This document shows positions 36,301 through 45,930 of a DNA stretch of 64,000 bases, one piece after another. The notes beneath the pieces were generated by a model. That model was given only the letters and a program-made list of their open reading frames with translations. It made no database searches and was not told the origin of the DNA. This DNA comes from Dillenia suffruticosa (Eukaryota; Streptophyta; Magnoliopsida; Dilleniales; Dilleniaceae): the NCBI GenBank assembly GCA_033439265.1, contig JAVTVX010000016.1, forward strand, positions 12,945,201 to 13,009,200. The letters run 5' to 3'. Each line of letters opens with the position of its first letter. Position 1 is the stretch's first letter. Position numbers and translations under genes: made by a program.

Positions 36301-38430
36301 ATAAAGTACAATGGGTAGAAAGATCCAAATAGCTAATCCCACTTAGTGGGATAAAGGCTTAGTTGTTATTGTTGTATTACTCAACCTTCCGTTCCTTACG
36401 TTTTTGAAATTTGTGCACATGTTGGAGGTTTCACCTACATGGCATATAGTTTGTTTGCGTGGATGTCTTCTTATGTCTTCACTGCATCAACATCACAGAC
36501 TTATGTTAACTATGGCTTCCCTTTGCACATGTAAAGTTTGATGTGCCTTATCAAAAGTTGAAGTTAACAAGGTTGCATATTAGAAAATCTTGGTCTGTAG
36601 ATTGATCAGGCAATGCTAGACTTAGACCTATGGTTGGATGATGCTTGCCATGAATCCAAAACATGTAGTCAAGAACTTCTTTGAAGAATTTCTATTGAGA
36701 CAGTTAATATAGTCCAAGCATAAGCCTAGATATCATACATTTTTGTTCATTTCTAACAGTTGTACAAACACTTGGGAATGATTCTTGTTCTGAAGAAATT
36801 GCAGAAAACTTTAATCCAACATTTTACGTCTGAAGGTTTAATAAACACTGGTCAATTTGTTAGGATTAGCACTTCTTGAAGGAAATAATCAGAATATTCT
36901 AAACACTCATGTTTCTTTGTTGTATTTCAAGATGGCTTGTTCTACTAATGTAAGTGGTTTTCCTAGTGGCCTTTATAAAACTTTTTGATGAATTTAGAGT
37001 GTTGCATATACCTTTTTGTCACTTATATTCAAGGTCAAACATTTCTTATCATAAACCGCTGGACTGCATTCTTCAGCTGCATGAAACTTTTAACTTTATT
37101 CAGCTTTTAGTTTAGGGCTTTATAACATGAGAAACATGCTCAGTTACCCAGCTAATAGCAAGTCATGCTGAAGCTATTGTAATTAGCATAGTAAGTTTTT
37201 GTGTATGATAGTAGCTTTCAGCTCTTCGATTGAACTCTGAAACAAGTTTTCAAGTGCAAGACTAATGGTTTTATTGCTTTGACTCTGTGAGCCAATTTAT
37301 CCTATGAGAAGTTATTGCTATGGGCTTTAAGGGACAAGGTTTCCATTTTCATTTTCTTTTGCCTTGCAGTTGTCACATGAACAAATAATTGATACCATGG
37401 ATGCTAAATGCATGAAATTTTATTGGGTCTCCTTATGTTGCATTACATGCTCTCTCTCTCTCTCTCTCTCTCTCCCAAACAAAAGGTACTCTTGCATTTT
37501 AAACATCTGGCTTGCAGATTTAGTTCGTTAGTGAAGCATGATGGTTTATGGAATTGAGAAAGTTACCTCTATCCATAATCTTTACCAACATATGGTCTTA
37601 CCTGTGTTACCTCTTGGCATGAGCTGAGGGTGTGATTTTTTTTTTATTTTTTTATCTTTATTTTTTAACTATATTACTGAAAAAATCATTAAAATTATCT
37701 CCTAGAATCTATCCGCCCCCTAAAAATTGTAATGCCCCTATAAAAATTATAATTTGTCCCCAAAGTTTAAAAAATAAATTTACCCTATAAAAATTTTAAA
37801 TATTATTTACCCATAAAATTTTTCACTTTGCAAACAATTAAAGGGCAACTAAATATCTCTTAAGCCCATTTTTGACCTACTAAAATTCTTTTCTTGTTTT
37901 TCCTCATGACCTTGTCCTCTTTTCTCTACGCTCTCTCTCTCTTTCTCTATCTCTCGCCCATATGCTCCACCCATCTAAACTAACCCAACTAATCTTATTT
38001 TCTCATTTTTGACTAATCTATCAAATTTTCTTTTTCTTTAATTGATAGATTACTTATATTCACTAACATCCATTTTTTAATTGATTACTGCCATAATTGA
38101 TATGATAATTTTCTGATTACTAACACCTAATTGAAAAAGAAAAATGATCCTTTTTTTTCGTTTCATCTATTAAATAATATTATAAATTAAATCGCCTTTA
38201 TAAATTTTGATCCAATGTGCAGTGATAAATCTAATAATCAAATTGGTGTTTTCTTGAATTTTTGCATAAATTTTGTACTTTCCCTTCATCTGAAATTTTT
38301 ATTATTTTTAACCACATCTCATACAACAAACTAAACTTTAATCCCAACATTTGGGGTTGACTATTCGATAAACAAAATTAGAGAAGATTAAAAAAAAAAT
38401 AATGATAATAAATAAATAAATAAAAATATG

Positions 38431-38465
<35 letters not shown>

Positions 38466-41400
38466 CTAAAATATGTTGGTTTAATTTGTGCGGATTTTTT
38501 TACGCCACTCATTCCTATTCAAAGTTATTTTCTCGTCTAAACTCGTGTTTTTACGGATAACTTATAACCAAATTTTCAATGGTTTACTTTTATATTTTAC
38601 TAAATTTTTTATATTTAAGTTCTCGATTCTTTTAACCGATACATTTTTTGATCTTCTTTGCACAACCCAAATCATCTCAGACAACATTCTCGCATTTTAT
38701 CCACAATTAAACTAACTACCAACGTGTTACGAATCTCTTCATTTTTAATTCTATTTCTTTTAGTTTTGCCACACATTCACCTAAATATTTTCATTTCTAT
38801 TACAACTATTTTTTGTTCTTGTTGTTATTTAATAGCTCAACACTCAGTATTATACTAGGTCTAATCGCGGTTCTATAGAACTTCCCCTTCAAATGTAGTG
38901 GTATCATGCGATCGCAAAGAATTCTAGATGTCATTTCATTCAACCCGTTTGAATTTTATGATTCACATTCCTATCTAATATTGTTATCATTTTGAATGAT
39001 GAAAACTAGATATTTAAATCGTTCACTTTTGAATACATTTTGTCCATCTGATCTAATCGTTTCTTCATCATTCCGATAACTATCACTAAACTTATATCTC
39101 ATATATTCAGCTTTTGATCTATCAATCTAAACCTTCTGGATTCCGGTGTGACCCTCCATAACTCTAATTTAGCACTAATACCCTCCCTATTTTCATCAAT
39201 TAACACTATATCATTTGCAAAAAGTATACGTCATGGTATTTCATTTTGGATATTTTTTGTGACTTTGTCTATCAATATTACAAAGAGGATGAGATTTAAT
39301 GCCAAATCTTGATGGAGTCCAATGTTAATGGGGAAGCTATTGCTCAAACACTTGCAAGTTCTTACATTGGTTACGGCTCTCTCATACATATCTCTAATGA
39401 AATTAATGTATTTCAAAGAGATCTCTTTTTTCATTAGCGCCCATTACAATATATTTTTAGAAATCCTATCATATGCTTTTTCTAAATCAATGAATATCAT
39501 ATATAGGTCTCTTTTCTGTACTCTATTTGTCTCCGCCAAATATCTTAACAAGTTGATTACTTCCATGGTGGATCTTTCTGCTATAAATCCACATTGATTT
39601 TGAGACATTTATCTCAAATATTAATCTATGCTCCATCACTCTCTTCCATAGTTTTATGGTATGCCTCATAAATTTAATTTTTCTATAATTAGAACAATCT
39701 TGTATATCTCATTTATTTTTATATGGCGGTATAATTATACTCTTCCTTCATATTTAGAGCATTCTCTTGATTTGTCAAATTTTGTTTAAAACATCCGTTA
39801 ACATTATTATACCAAATTTACCCAAATATTTTCATACTTCTATAGGAATGCCATCAAGTCCCATGGATTTATTATTTTTCATTCTCTTGGGAATGTCCTT
39901 CACTTCATGGGGACAAATCTTACACTTAAAATCTCTATAAATCTTTTCTACAGGTATCTCGATATTTTCTATATCTATTATACTCTCAATATTAAAGAGA
40001 TTATCAAAATAAACTTTTCAACACTTTTTTATGTTCTCATTCTTTACAAGTATATTATTGGTTCACTCTTAATGCACGTAATACCATTTAATTCTTTTTC
40101 CTTCCTTTCCTTTAACTTGGTAATTCTATATATCTCTCTTTTTTCGTTTTTAGTCTCCAATTTCTTGTATAGTTCATTATACATCTTGCTCTTTGATTCT
40201 TGAATATTTTTTTTTACCTCTTTTTTTGCACTTTTGTATTTTTCATATTTATCGCTACTACTATTACCTTTAAGATTCCTATAATACTCTCGTTTGGTCT
40301 GAATAATAGTTTGTATTTTTTTGTTCCACCACCATGATTTCTTGTCTATTGGGGTTTGACCCTTAAATACATCCAGACCCTCCCTAACTATACTCTTAAT
40401 ATTAGTAGACATCTCTTTCCACTTTGTTTTCAAAGCATCATTAATGGATCAATTTACTATTTGAATTAATTTTTCTTCAAGGGTCGTCACCTTTTCTCCT
40501 TTCAGCTTCCACCACTTAATTTGTGGTTCCACAATTGGACGATATTTCTTTTGCCTTTTAGACACGTATATCTAAAACTAGGAGTCCATGCTGAGTTACC
40601 GCACTTTCCCCCAATATAATCTTACAATCTTTACAGATTATTCTATCACCTTTCCTAGTGAGAAAAAAATATATTTGACTAGTATTAGACTCACTTTTAC
40701 ATGTAACTAAGTTCACTTCTTTTTTCTTAAAAATGGTGTTTACAACTATAAGATCGAATGCTATAGCAAAATCTAAAATGGTATCTCCTGTCTTATTCCT
40801 ACTACCAAATCCAAAATTTTCATGTATGGTTTCGAATCCTTCGTTCCTCTCCTACATGTCCATTTAAGTTTTTTTCAATAAATAATTTCTCTTTGATAGG
40901 TATGATTTGTATAAATTTTTCTAAATTATCCCAAAATTATCTTTTACTAATTGTATCTGTATCTATTTGGGGCGCATACATACTAGTTTTATTAATTATG
41001 TTTTCTTTATCTACTAACTTGACAAGCATAATTCTATCTCATTTCCTTCTTATCTCTATTATATCATGTAATAGATTCTTATGTATAATTATTCCTACCC
41101 CATTCTTAGTTCTATCCCTACCTGTGTTCCAAAGTTTATGACCATAAATCTCTACTACTTTAGCTTTCTCCCCGACCCACTTAGTTTCTTGAAGACACAT
41201 GAATTTTTTGTCTATTCATCGTTTGTCTTCTCTCTCCTAACTTCTCAGTCGAAGATCTTATGCTTCGAGTGGTTAATCGAATCCTATTTTCATGTACTAA
41301 ATTATTTACCCGCACCCTAGGATTTTTTGTTAACTTGTCACTACATTTGGGATCTGATGTAACTCGTCGTTGATGGGGAAATGCTCCAAAAGTTTTTGTA

Positions 41401-44400
41401 TGTTTGTCTCTCATTTTTCATTTGACTAAAGATTTTACGTTGTTTATTAACCTACTGTAACCTTACTCCTTTATCTTGCGGTGAAGTTTTTCAAATAATG
41501 ATGTATAAAACGAATTAAGGGAAAAAATAAATATTGATAAATAAATAAACTAAAATATACATATCTATAATAATGATAAAGTAATAGATTTTATATTAAA
41601 ATTATACCGCTATGAGTTTGAAATATTTTAAATTTTAATAGTTTTAAATTTATAATAATATATGTTATATTAATAATACTAGTAATAATACTAGTAGTAA
41701 TAATACTAATACTAATAATAATATTAATTCCAATAGTAATAGTAATAATAAATGGAATAATAGTAATGCTAGTGATAGTAATAAAATACTAATAGTAACA
41801 ATAACAACAATACAATAATAATAAAGATAATATTATTAATAATATTAGTGATAACAATAATGGTAATAGTGTTAATAGTAATAACAAATATACTAATAAT
41901 AATTAAGTATTATTTTTATTATTCCAACAATGGGGCAGAAAGGGGGGCAGATGGGGAGAGCTTTGTGGTTTCGGTAGAAGGCAAATAGAAGGGTGAGCGG
42001 GTTGGGTAGAGGGAGGCCGAGGGGGGGGGGAGATAGAGGGATAGGGAGAAGGCTTTTGTTGAAGGCTTCGGCCCCGGTGAATTTCAGGTTTCAGGCGGTG
42101 GTGGAGGCGGTGGTAGGAGAGTGTAGATCTAGGGCCGAAGGGGTGTTACGTCCGTAGGCAGAGAGAAGGGTGAAGAGAGGGGTTCTCGTCAGGTCAGTGA
42201 GGGAATATATAGCATAGATCTAGGCTGAAGGGAGGTAGATCTGAAGGTAGAGATTAGATCTGAGGACAGATCTTGGACGTCTATGGCCGGAAAGGAGATA
42301 GATCTGGGGACGAGAGCTTTGGAGGTAGATCTGGGGGTAGGTAGATCTGGGCCGAAGGGGAGATGGAGAGAGAGAGAGAGAGAGAGAAATCTGAGGGTAG
42401 AGTTACGGTTGGAGGAGTACAGATCTTGGACGTCTATGGCAGTAGGAGGGTGGGTTTCTAATCATTGTGCGAGTTTTGTTTTTATTTTTTCTTTTTGTTT
42501 TTGACTAAAGAGCAATTTTTATTTGAAATACCTTTTTAACAATTTAAGATAATCTCAAAAAAAAAATTGTTATGAAAAATGTCATGTACTAGAAACAAGG
42601 GAAGAAATAAATATTTTTTGGCTCAGTAATTGTTATTTTGAAATACCCATTCATGATTTAAGCTGATTTTGTGTGGGAATGCTTGTTGTACTGTGCTCCA
42701 CCCCTGGCTCTGCCTCTGCTCTTAGGTCTTAATGATACACGACTTCTTTATCTGCACCACTGAAAACCTGGTATTGGTTTTGTTGCCCTGGAGAAGTCTC
42801 AGAAATATTACTTTTTACTGTATATAGTGTTGCTAGCTACACAATGCCATGAGCTTGTCATTCATAGTCCCTTAATGGTCCTGTGCACGGGACTCCAACC
42901 ATTGTGGGCTTTAGGTGAGAATTAGACAAAACAGCCTAATATGGACTAATGAAGAGGTTTCCACTGTTATATGAACCTTTGCCTCTTATAGCAATAGAGA
43001 ATAACCTTCTCATTATGCAAAGGCCACCCTCACTAACAGCCTCTATGGAATGGAAGACCAATTGCTATGTAGAATCCCATACATTTGTTCTGGAAACCAG
43101 CTGATATCCAAATCAATAAATTTTATATTTTTTTAGTGCGCTGGGTTATCCCAAAATGTGTAAATATGCTTGTTCGGTTACGCTAGAGGGCGAATCTTGG
43201 TGTAACGGTTGACTTGTTCCTTTGGTGACCTCGAGGTCATGGGTTTGAGACTTGGAAACAGTCTCTTTGCACAAAAATGCAAGGGGAAGGCTGCGTATAT
43301 ATACGCCCACCCTCCCTCTACCCTCCCGCACTAAGCCAGGGAGCACTTTGTGTACGGGGTGAGCTCATGCTTGTTCGGTTATGCTGCTGCAATGCCTTGG
43401 GGATTGGCATTGCACAATATCGGGATAAAGTGTTTGATATAAGTTGGTAAAGATTTAAAACTGTTTTTTTCTGCACTTCTTCTTTTCTTAGTAAATGAGA
43501 TGAGACTAGAGGAAGTGCTCAATTGACAAGGACAGTTCTATGTCAAAGTAGAAGGTCACCAATTTGTCCAACTAAGAATATCTTTGAGCTGTATGCCTAG
43601 TGAGAAATTTTGGAAAAATGGTTTTTTTTTTTTCCCTTAACAAGATTATTTGTGTCTCGTAGCTTCAATAAACATATAAAAGGATGCGACAACACTGATT
43701 TACCAGAATCTAAAAGGATGAAGAATAAAGAAATGAACTTGTTTACTTGTTAGAACTCATGGTGCTATAATTTCTGAAAGAGTATTTACAGAAAAATGAA
43801 GAGATAAATAAAGTACAGGAATAATACAAATAAGATCCCATATGCCTATCATCTCTATCTCCCTCCCCTTCTGAAGTACAGTGATTTGTCATACAAGTAT
43901 GTTAATGCATCTCCCATTTTGTTAAATAGTATTCCCTTGTAACTGCAACTTGCAAACAAATAAGTCTCCTTTTATTTGGAGGCCCCTTTTTTTTTTTTTT
44001 TTTTTTTTTTTTTACCTTAATCACAAACAACTTGACTTGATCATTGATTTTTCCACATAATTATTCTAGCATGCTCTGTATTCCTTATTATGCTTCATTC
44101 TGGTAAATGCAAACACTGCAGCTACCTTAACTTCCAATCATACACAAATTTGCGGCTTTTTTTATTTTTATTTTTTTTTTTTGAGAGAGAGAGAGAGAGA
44201 GAGAGAGAACCATAGGTTTCTTTAGTTTAAGTTGGAGGTGAAATATTTTCACAAGTAATGAGTCCATGCAATTATTTTCTGGAAAAAAATAGAAGATATG
44301 TTAATTATGTTATGCAAAATAAAATTTTATTTCTCTTGCAGTAATTTATTTATTTAGTACTAACATATTTTTTGGTGTGTATTGGAGAGGCACAAGGGAA

Positions 44401-44985
44401 TGTTCCTAAGATTCTATTTGTTGGGGGGGGGGGGTAGATTTCTTTAGTTTAAGTTGGAGGTGAAATATTTTCACAAGTAATGAGTCCATACAATTATTTT
44501 CTGGAAAAAATAGAAGATATGTATATTCTGTTATGCTAAATCAAATTTGCTTTCTCTTGCAGTGATTTATTTATTTAGAATTAACATATTTTTTGGTGTG
44601 TATTGGAGGGGTATGAGGGAATGTTCCTAAGATTCTATTATAGAATATAAGGAATATAACATGATCTGGAGCCAGCAGGCGACATCCTATATCCCCTTGC
44701 TCACCACCCTCTGCCTGGTCTATATACTTGCCTAATCGCATAATTTGGCACCATGTTTTGATATCTTAATGCAAGTGGCTTCCTTGCCATCTTCTCTGGC
44801 CCAAATCAATGCTCATGGGTTTTAACTTGCATTAAGATAAATATTTTCCATATCTGATTGCCTGTTTGGTTCCCATAGTCATATTTTTCCCTCTTATCTT
44901 CCAGGAGCTCGAGAAGATGTTACCGTCTGCACCACCTCCTGAGCCAAAGTATCAACTCCGAAGAACAAACTCGGCTCCTTTTTAG
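29489..44985 (+). CDS. AREB3: AREB3/DPBF3-like bZIP transcription factor (ABI5-like protein), three coding exons
   Basis: Predicted nuclear bZIP factor of group A that binds ABA-response elements in ABA and seed/stress signalling. Coding exons 29489-30301, 30397-30468 and 44905-44985 join in phase 0 to 321 residues. C1 (about 24-69) has [15 protein letters not shown]2 (about 88-114) LQRQSS and [12 protein letters not shown], and C3 (about 128-147) [16 protein letters not shown] and RQSS are R-x-x-S sites of the SnRK2 type. The basic region holds NRESAARSR (Asn259, Arg267), followed by a leucine zipper across exons 2 and 3. The C-terminus is RRTNSAPF (C4). Length, motif order and exon junctions fit Arabidopsis AREB3 best, though other group A members are close. 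Met1 has a weak -3 base. Met6 (29504, A at -3, G at +4) is a good alternative start. The reading frame has no disruption, so the gene is probably functional despite its huge intron. Confidence 0.9.
30302..30396 (+). other. AREB3-like intron 1
   Basis: A 95-nt GT...AG intron with a T-rich tract and ending CTAAACAG. Removing it joins the basic region directly to the zipper (KQ|AYT), as in homologues. Reading through it reaches a stop after 23 codons. Confidence 0.85.
30397..30468 (+). CDS. AREB3: AREB3-like exon 2 (codons 272-295)
   Basis: Encodes 24 residues beginning AYTNELENK and ending RLRKRK, the first heptads of the leucine zipper. It is bounded by AAACAG| and |GTATGTC. Confidence 0.9.
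30469..33423 (+). other. Intron 2, 5' part without recognised genes
   Basis: Mixed-composition intron sequence. There is a perfect 10-bp palindrome with a one-base centre at 31471-31491, and a poly-T tract near 32118-32136. The frame at 31523-31783 lacks splice signals in phase and has no recognised motif. Confidence 0.55.
33424..33627 (+). mobile_element. RTE-type LINE fragment A (internally deleted RT)
   Basis: Encodes [11 protein letters not shown] and, after a ~60-residue gap, [16 protein letters not shown]. Both are from the N-terminal half of the plant RTE reverse transcriptase. It abuts fragment B, which starts again upstream in the protein, so the two pieces are separate copies or a rearranged one. 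Confidence 0.7.
33628..35632 (+). mobile_element. RTE-type LINE fragment B, decayed, with 3' end
   Basis: Starts in the linker before RT ([19 protein letters not shown]), continues through IKVLTDI-, [14 protein letters not shown]- and MVFIDL-like RT blocks in shifting frames, and ends with [19 protein letters not shown]-type sequence near 35200-35330 (here [16 protein letters not shown]). A C/T-rich microsatellite (about 35463-35570) precedes the 3' terminus, which reads AACCCCAAATATTGGGATTA followed by TTGTTGTTGTTG (35583-35632), the usual end of plant RTE elements. Many stops; not functional. Confidence 0.8.
35463..35570 (+). repeat. (TTTTCC)n / T-rich simple repeat
   Basis: Repeated TTTTCC and TTTTTA units grading into ATATATAT and further T-rich sequence, inside the 3' region of LINE fragment B. 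Confidence 0.8.
35633..36380 (+). mobile_element. RTE-type LINE fragment C, RT core and 3' end
   Basis: Encodes [31 protein letters not shown] and [13 protein letters not shown]. The catalytic ADD triplet normally following CMLF reads ISE here. The frame then includes [13 protein letters not shown]. It is followed by two 3'-terminal motifs, near 36215-36265 and 36335-36378, each a CCC...GGGATAAA stem and TTGTTATTGTTGTA tail. It is a truncated copy with a duplicated terminus. Confidence 0.8.
36381..38334 (+). other. Intron 2, middle part without recognised genes
   Basis: No coding sequence recognised. Contains a (CT)n microsatellite at about 37450-37474. A region at about 37690-38000 has CCCC(C)TAAAAATT repeats and a CT-rich patch that may be unclassified transposon sequence. 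Confidence 0.5.
38335..41450 (-). mobile_element. RTE-type LINE, nearly full length, minus strand, decayed
   Basis: Read on the minus strand, it begins near 41414 with a DKHTK...KIHVSS block leading into the endonuclease domain, with a WNTGRDR-like block and a GVGIII block. The linker with [19 protein letters not shown] (about 40230-40150) follows, then RT blocks including [24 protein letters not shown] (39434-39300) and GLHQ. The ADD catalytic motif reads AND. The RLRWFGH-like tail follows. The 3' end at 38335-38370 is AACCCCAAATGTTGGGATTA plus TTTGTTG. It is the same family as fragments A-C in opposite orientation. Stops and frameshifts occur throughout. Confidence 0.82.
38436..38466. repeat. 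(AT)n microsatellite inside the LINE 3' region
   Basis: ATATATATATAT run preceded by (AATA)n. Confidence 0.85.
41451..41930. repeat. TAA/TAATAC-rich simple-sequence block
   Basis: From about 41640 the sequence is nearly all imperfect AATAATACTAGTAATAAT-type triplet repeats, with no coding potential. Confidence 0.7.
41931..42500 (+). repeat. G-rich block with recurrent AGATCT motifs
   Basis: G/A-rich DNA with AGATCT occurring at least eight times between about 42125 and 42426, usually followed by GGG or GAAGG. An exact direct repeat ACAGATCTTGGACGTCTATG appears near 42265 and 42419. A (GA)n run lies at about 42366-42388. The open frame 42283-42504 is low-complexity and probably not a gene. 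Confidence 0.6.
42501..43184 (+). other. Intron 2, sequence before the SINE
   Basis: Ordinary intron-like DNA. No coding sequence or element recognised. Confidence 0.5.
43185..43366 (+). mobile_element. Au-type tRNA-derived SINE
   Basis: A 182-bp element with an internal RNA polymerase III promoter: an A box-like TGGTGTAACGGT (43199-43210) and a B box-like GGTCATGGGTTTGAG (about 43232-43246). GGAAACAGTCTCTTTGC and GCAAGGGGAAGGCTGCGTA match the body of the plant Au SINE family, as does the end around AAGCCAGGGAGCACTTTGTG. It is flanked by a 19-bp target duplication ATGCTTGTTCGGTTACGCT (43166-43184) and its copy at 43367-43385 with one C-to-T difference. It is not a functional tRNA gene. Confidence 0.9.
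43386..44212 (+). other. Intron 2, sequence after the SINE
   Basis: No coding sequence. Contains a long poly-T run (about 43987-44013) and a (GA)n microsatellite (about 44183-44208). Confidence 0.5.
44213..44638 (+). repeat. 222-bp tandem duplication near the intron 2 acceptor
   Basis: The unit starting at 44213 (TAGGTTTCTTTAGTTTAAG) is repeated from 44435 (TAGATTTCTTTAG...). Copies are about 92-95% identical by eye. Both contain TTCTCTTGCAG, a good polypyrimidine-AG acceptor (AG at 44340-44341 and 44561-44562). A G-run (44424-44434) marks the junction. Confidence 0.88.
44905..44985 (+). CDS. AREB3: AREB3-like exon 3 (codons 296-321 and stop)
   Basis: Begins GAGCTCGAGAAGATG (ELEKM) after CTTCCAG and ends RRTNSAPF then TAG. 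This matches the zipper end and C4 motif of AREB/ABF proteins and continues exon 2 in phase 0. Confidence 0.92.
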   Translation, partial: ELEKMLPSAPPPEPKYQLRRTNSAPF

Positions 44986-45660
44986 CATCTGGATGTTTCA
45001 GAAATGCTGTATCAATTGGCCGCTCACAGTGAAATTCTACCTTAATGGTAGCAGGTGGAATGCGCTATCTCCGAAACTGAGGTGTTCCAGCAAAATTTTG
45101 CTCCAGAGATTTGGTCTGCCGGTCCTGCTACTAATGTGTTGTGCGTCTCTAATTTTATGAGCAATGTTATTTTATTTTCTTTTTTTTTTGGGTCCCAACA
45201 ATTAACAAGGTATGGTTCAAGAGAAACTATTTTGATAAACTTTAAGGCATGTGTTTTGAAATTTGTACTATAACTTTCACCAAGTTCTACATGTGGACTC
45301 TCTCTTTACGTCCATTAACTGGGTACATACAGTGCCTACAATGTGGTTGAACTATGCCGGAAACTTGTTTAACAGAATCAATCTCCTCAAGTTGGAATTC
45401 ATTTTTGCTTCTGCTTTTGCATACTGGATGAGTCTAACCAAACCATGCACTCATGGGCGTGTGGCCATTTGTGTTTCTTATGACGTGTTCGGTAAGAACT
45501 CAGAAGTGAGTGTAGAAAAATGTCGTGGAAAGATCTCTTTATTTTTGATGTTAAGGGTTTTCGTTTATAATAAGCAGCATCCCAGCCTTTTTTGGGAGCT
45601 TCTTCCTGCCAAGGGTTTGTAATTATATCTCTACTCATTTGCAAATAGGGGCCTAAACGT
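44986..45660 (+). other. 3' untranslated region and downstream DNA of the AREB3-like gene
   Basis: No further coding exon is needed after the stop. T-rich stretches and an ATGTTATTTTATTTTC sequence near 45164-45179 could serve in 3'-end formation, but no canonical AATAAA was found close by. Frames on both strands in 45055-45671 show no recognisable motif. Confidence 0.45.
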
Positions 45661-45930
45661 AGGGATGACAATGGGCGAATATGGTGTGGGTTTCGGTAAA
45701 ATCATATGCACCTTGAAACCTGACCCTGTTATCTATATCCGACCATAAATCTATTCGAGTTAATGAAATGGAAAATCATATCTGATTATATAGATTTTCA
45801 CAAAAAACTGATCCGATTCTAATCTGTCCGTAACTCCATTTTCAGAAAATAGAAGAAAAAAAAATCACTCCATCAGATCGAATTAATCAAATACCCATCA
45901 AATCGGGTCGTATATTGCTCTTTCTAGAGT
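45661..45930. mobile_element. Possible hAT-type remnant
   Basis: Starts TAGGGATGACAATGGG, a common left end of plant hAT-derived non-autonomous elements, and contains AAATCGGGTCGTATA-like sequence toward the right. No matching right terminus or 8-bp duplication was found, so it is truncated or misassigned. Confidence 0.35.

Larger units (their letters stand above)
30469..44904 (+). other. AREB3-like intron 2, 14.4 kb, packed with retroelements
   Basis: The donor is GTATGTCTC and the acceptor TTATCTTCCAG. Length is 14,436 nt, whereas introns in this gene family are usually a few hundred to a few thousand bases (general knowledge). Contents in order: unannotated host-like sequence, plus-strand RTE LINE pieces (33424-36380), host-like sequence, a minus-strand RTE LINE (38335-41450), AT-rich and G-rich simple-sequence blocks, an Au-type SINE (43185-43366) and a 222-bp tandem duplication close to the acceptor. 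Confidence 0.85.

Noticed and set aside
43185-43366. Possible tRNA gene
   Set aside because: The pol III boxes are present, but no cloverleaf or anticodon arm is credible, and the body, tail and 19-bp target duplication identify a SINE.
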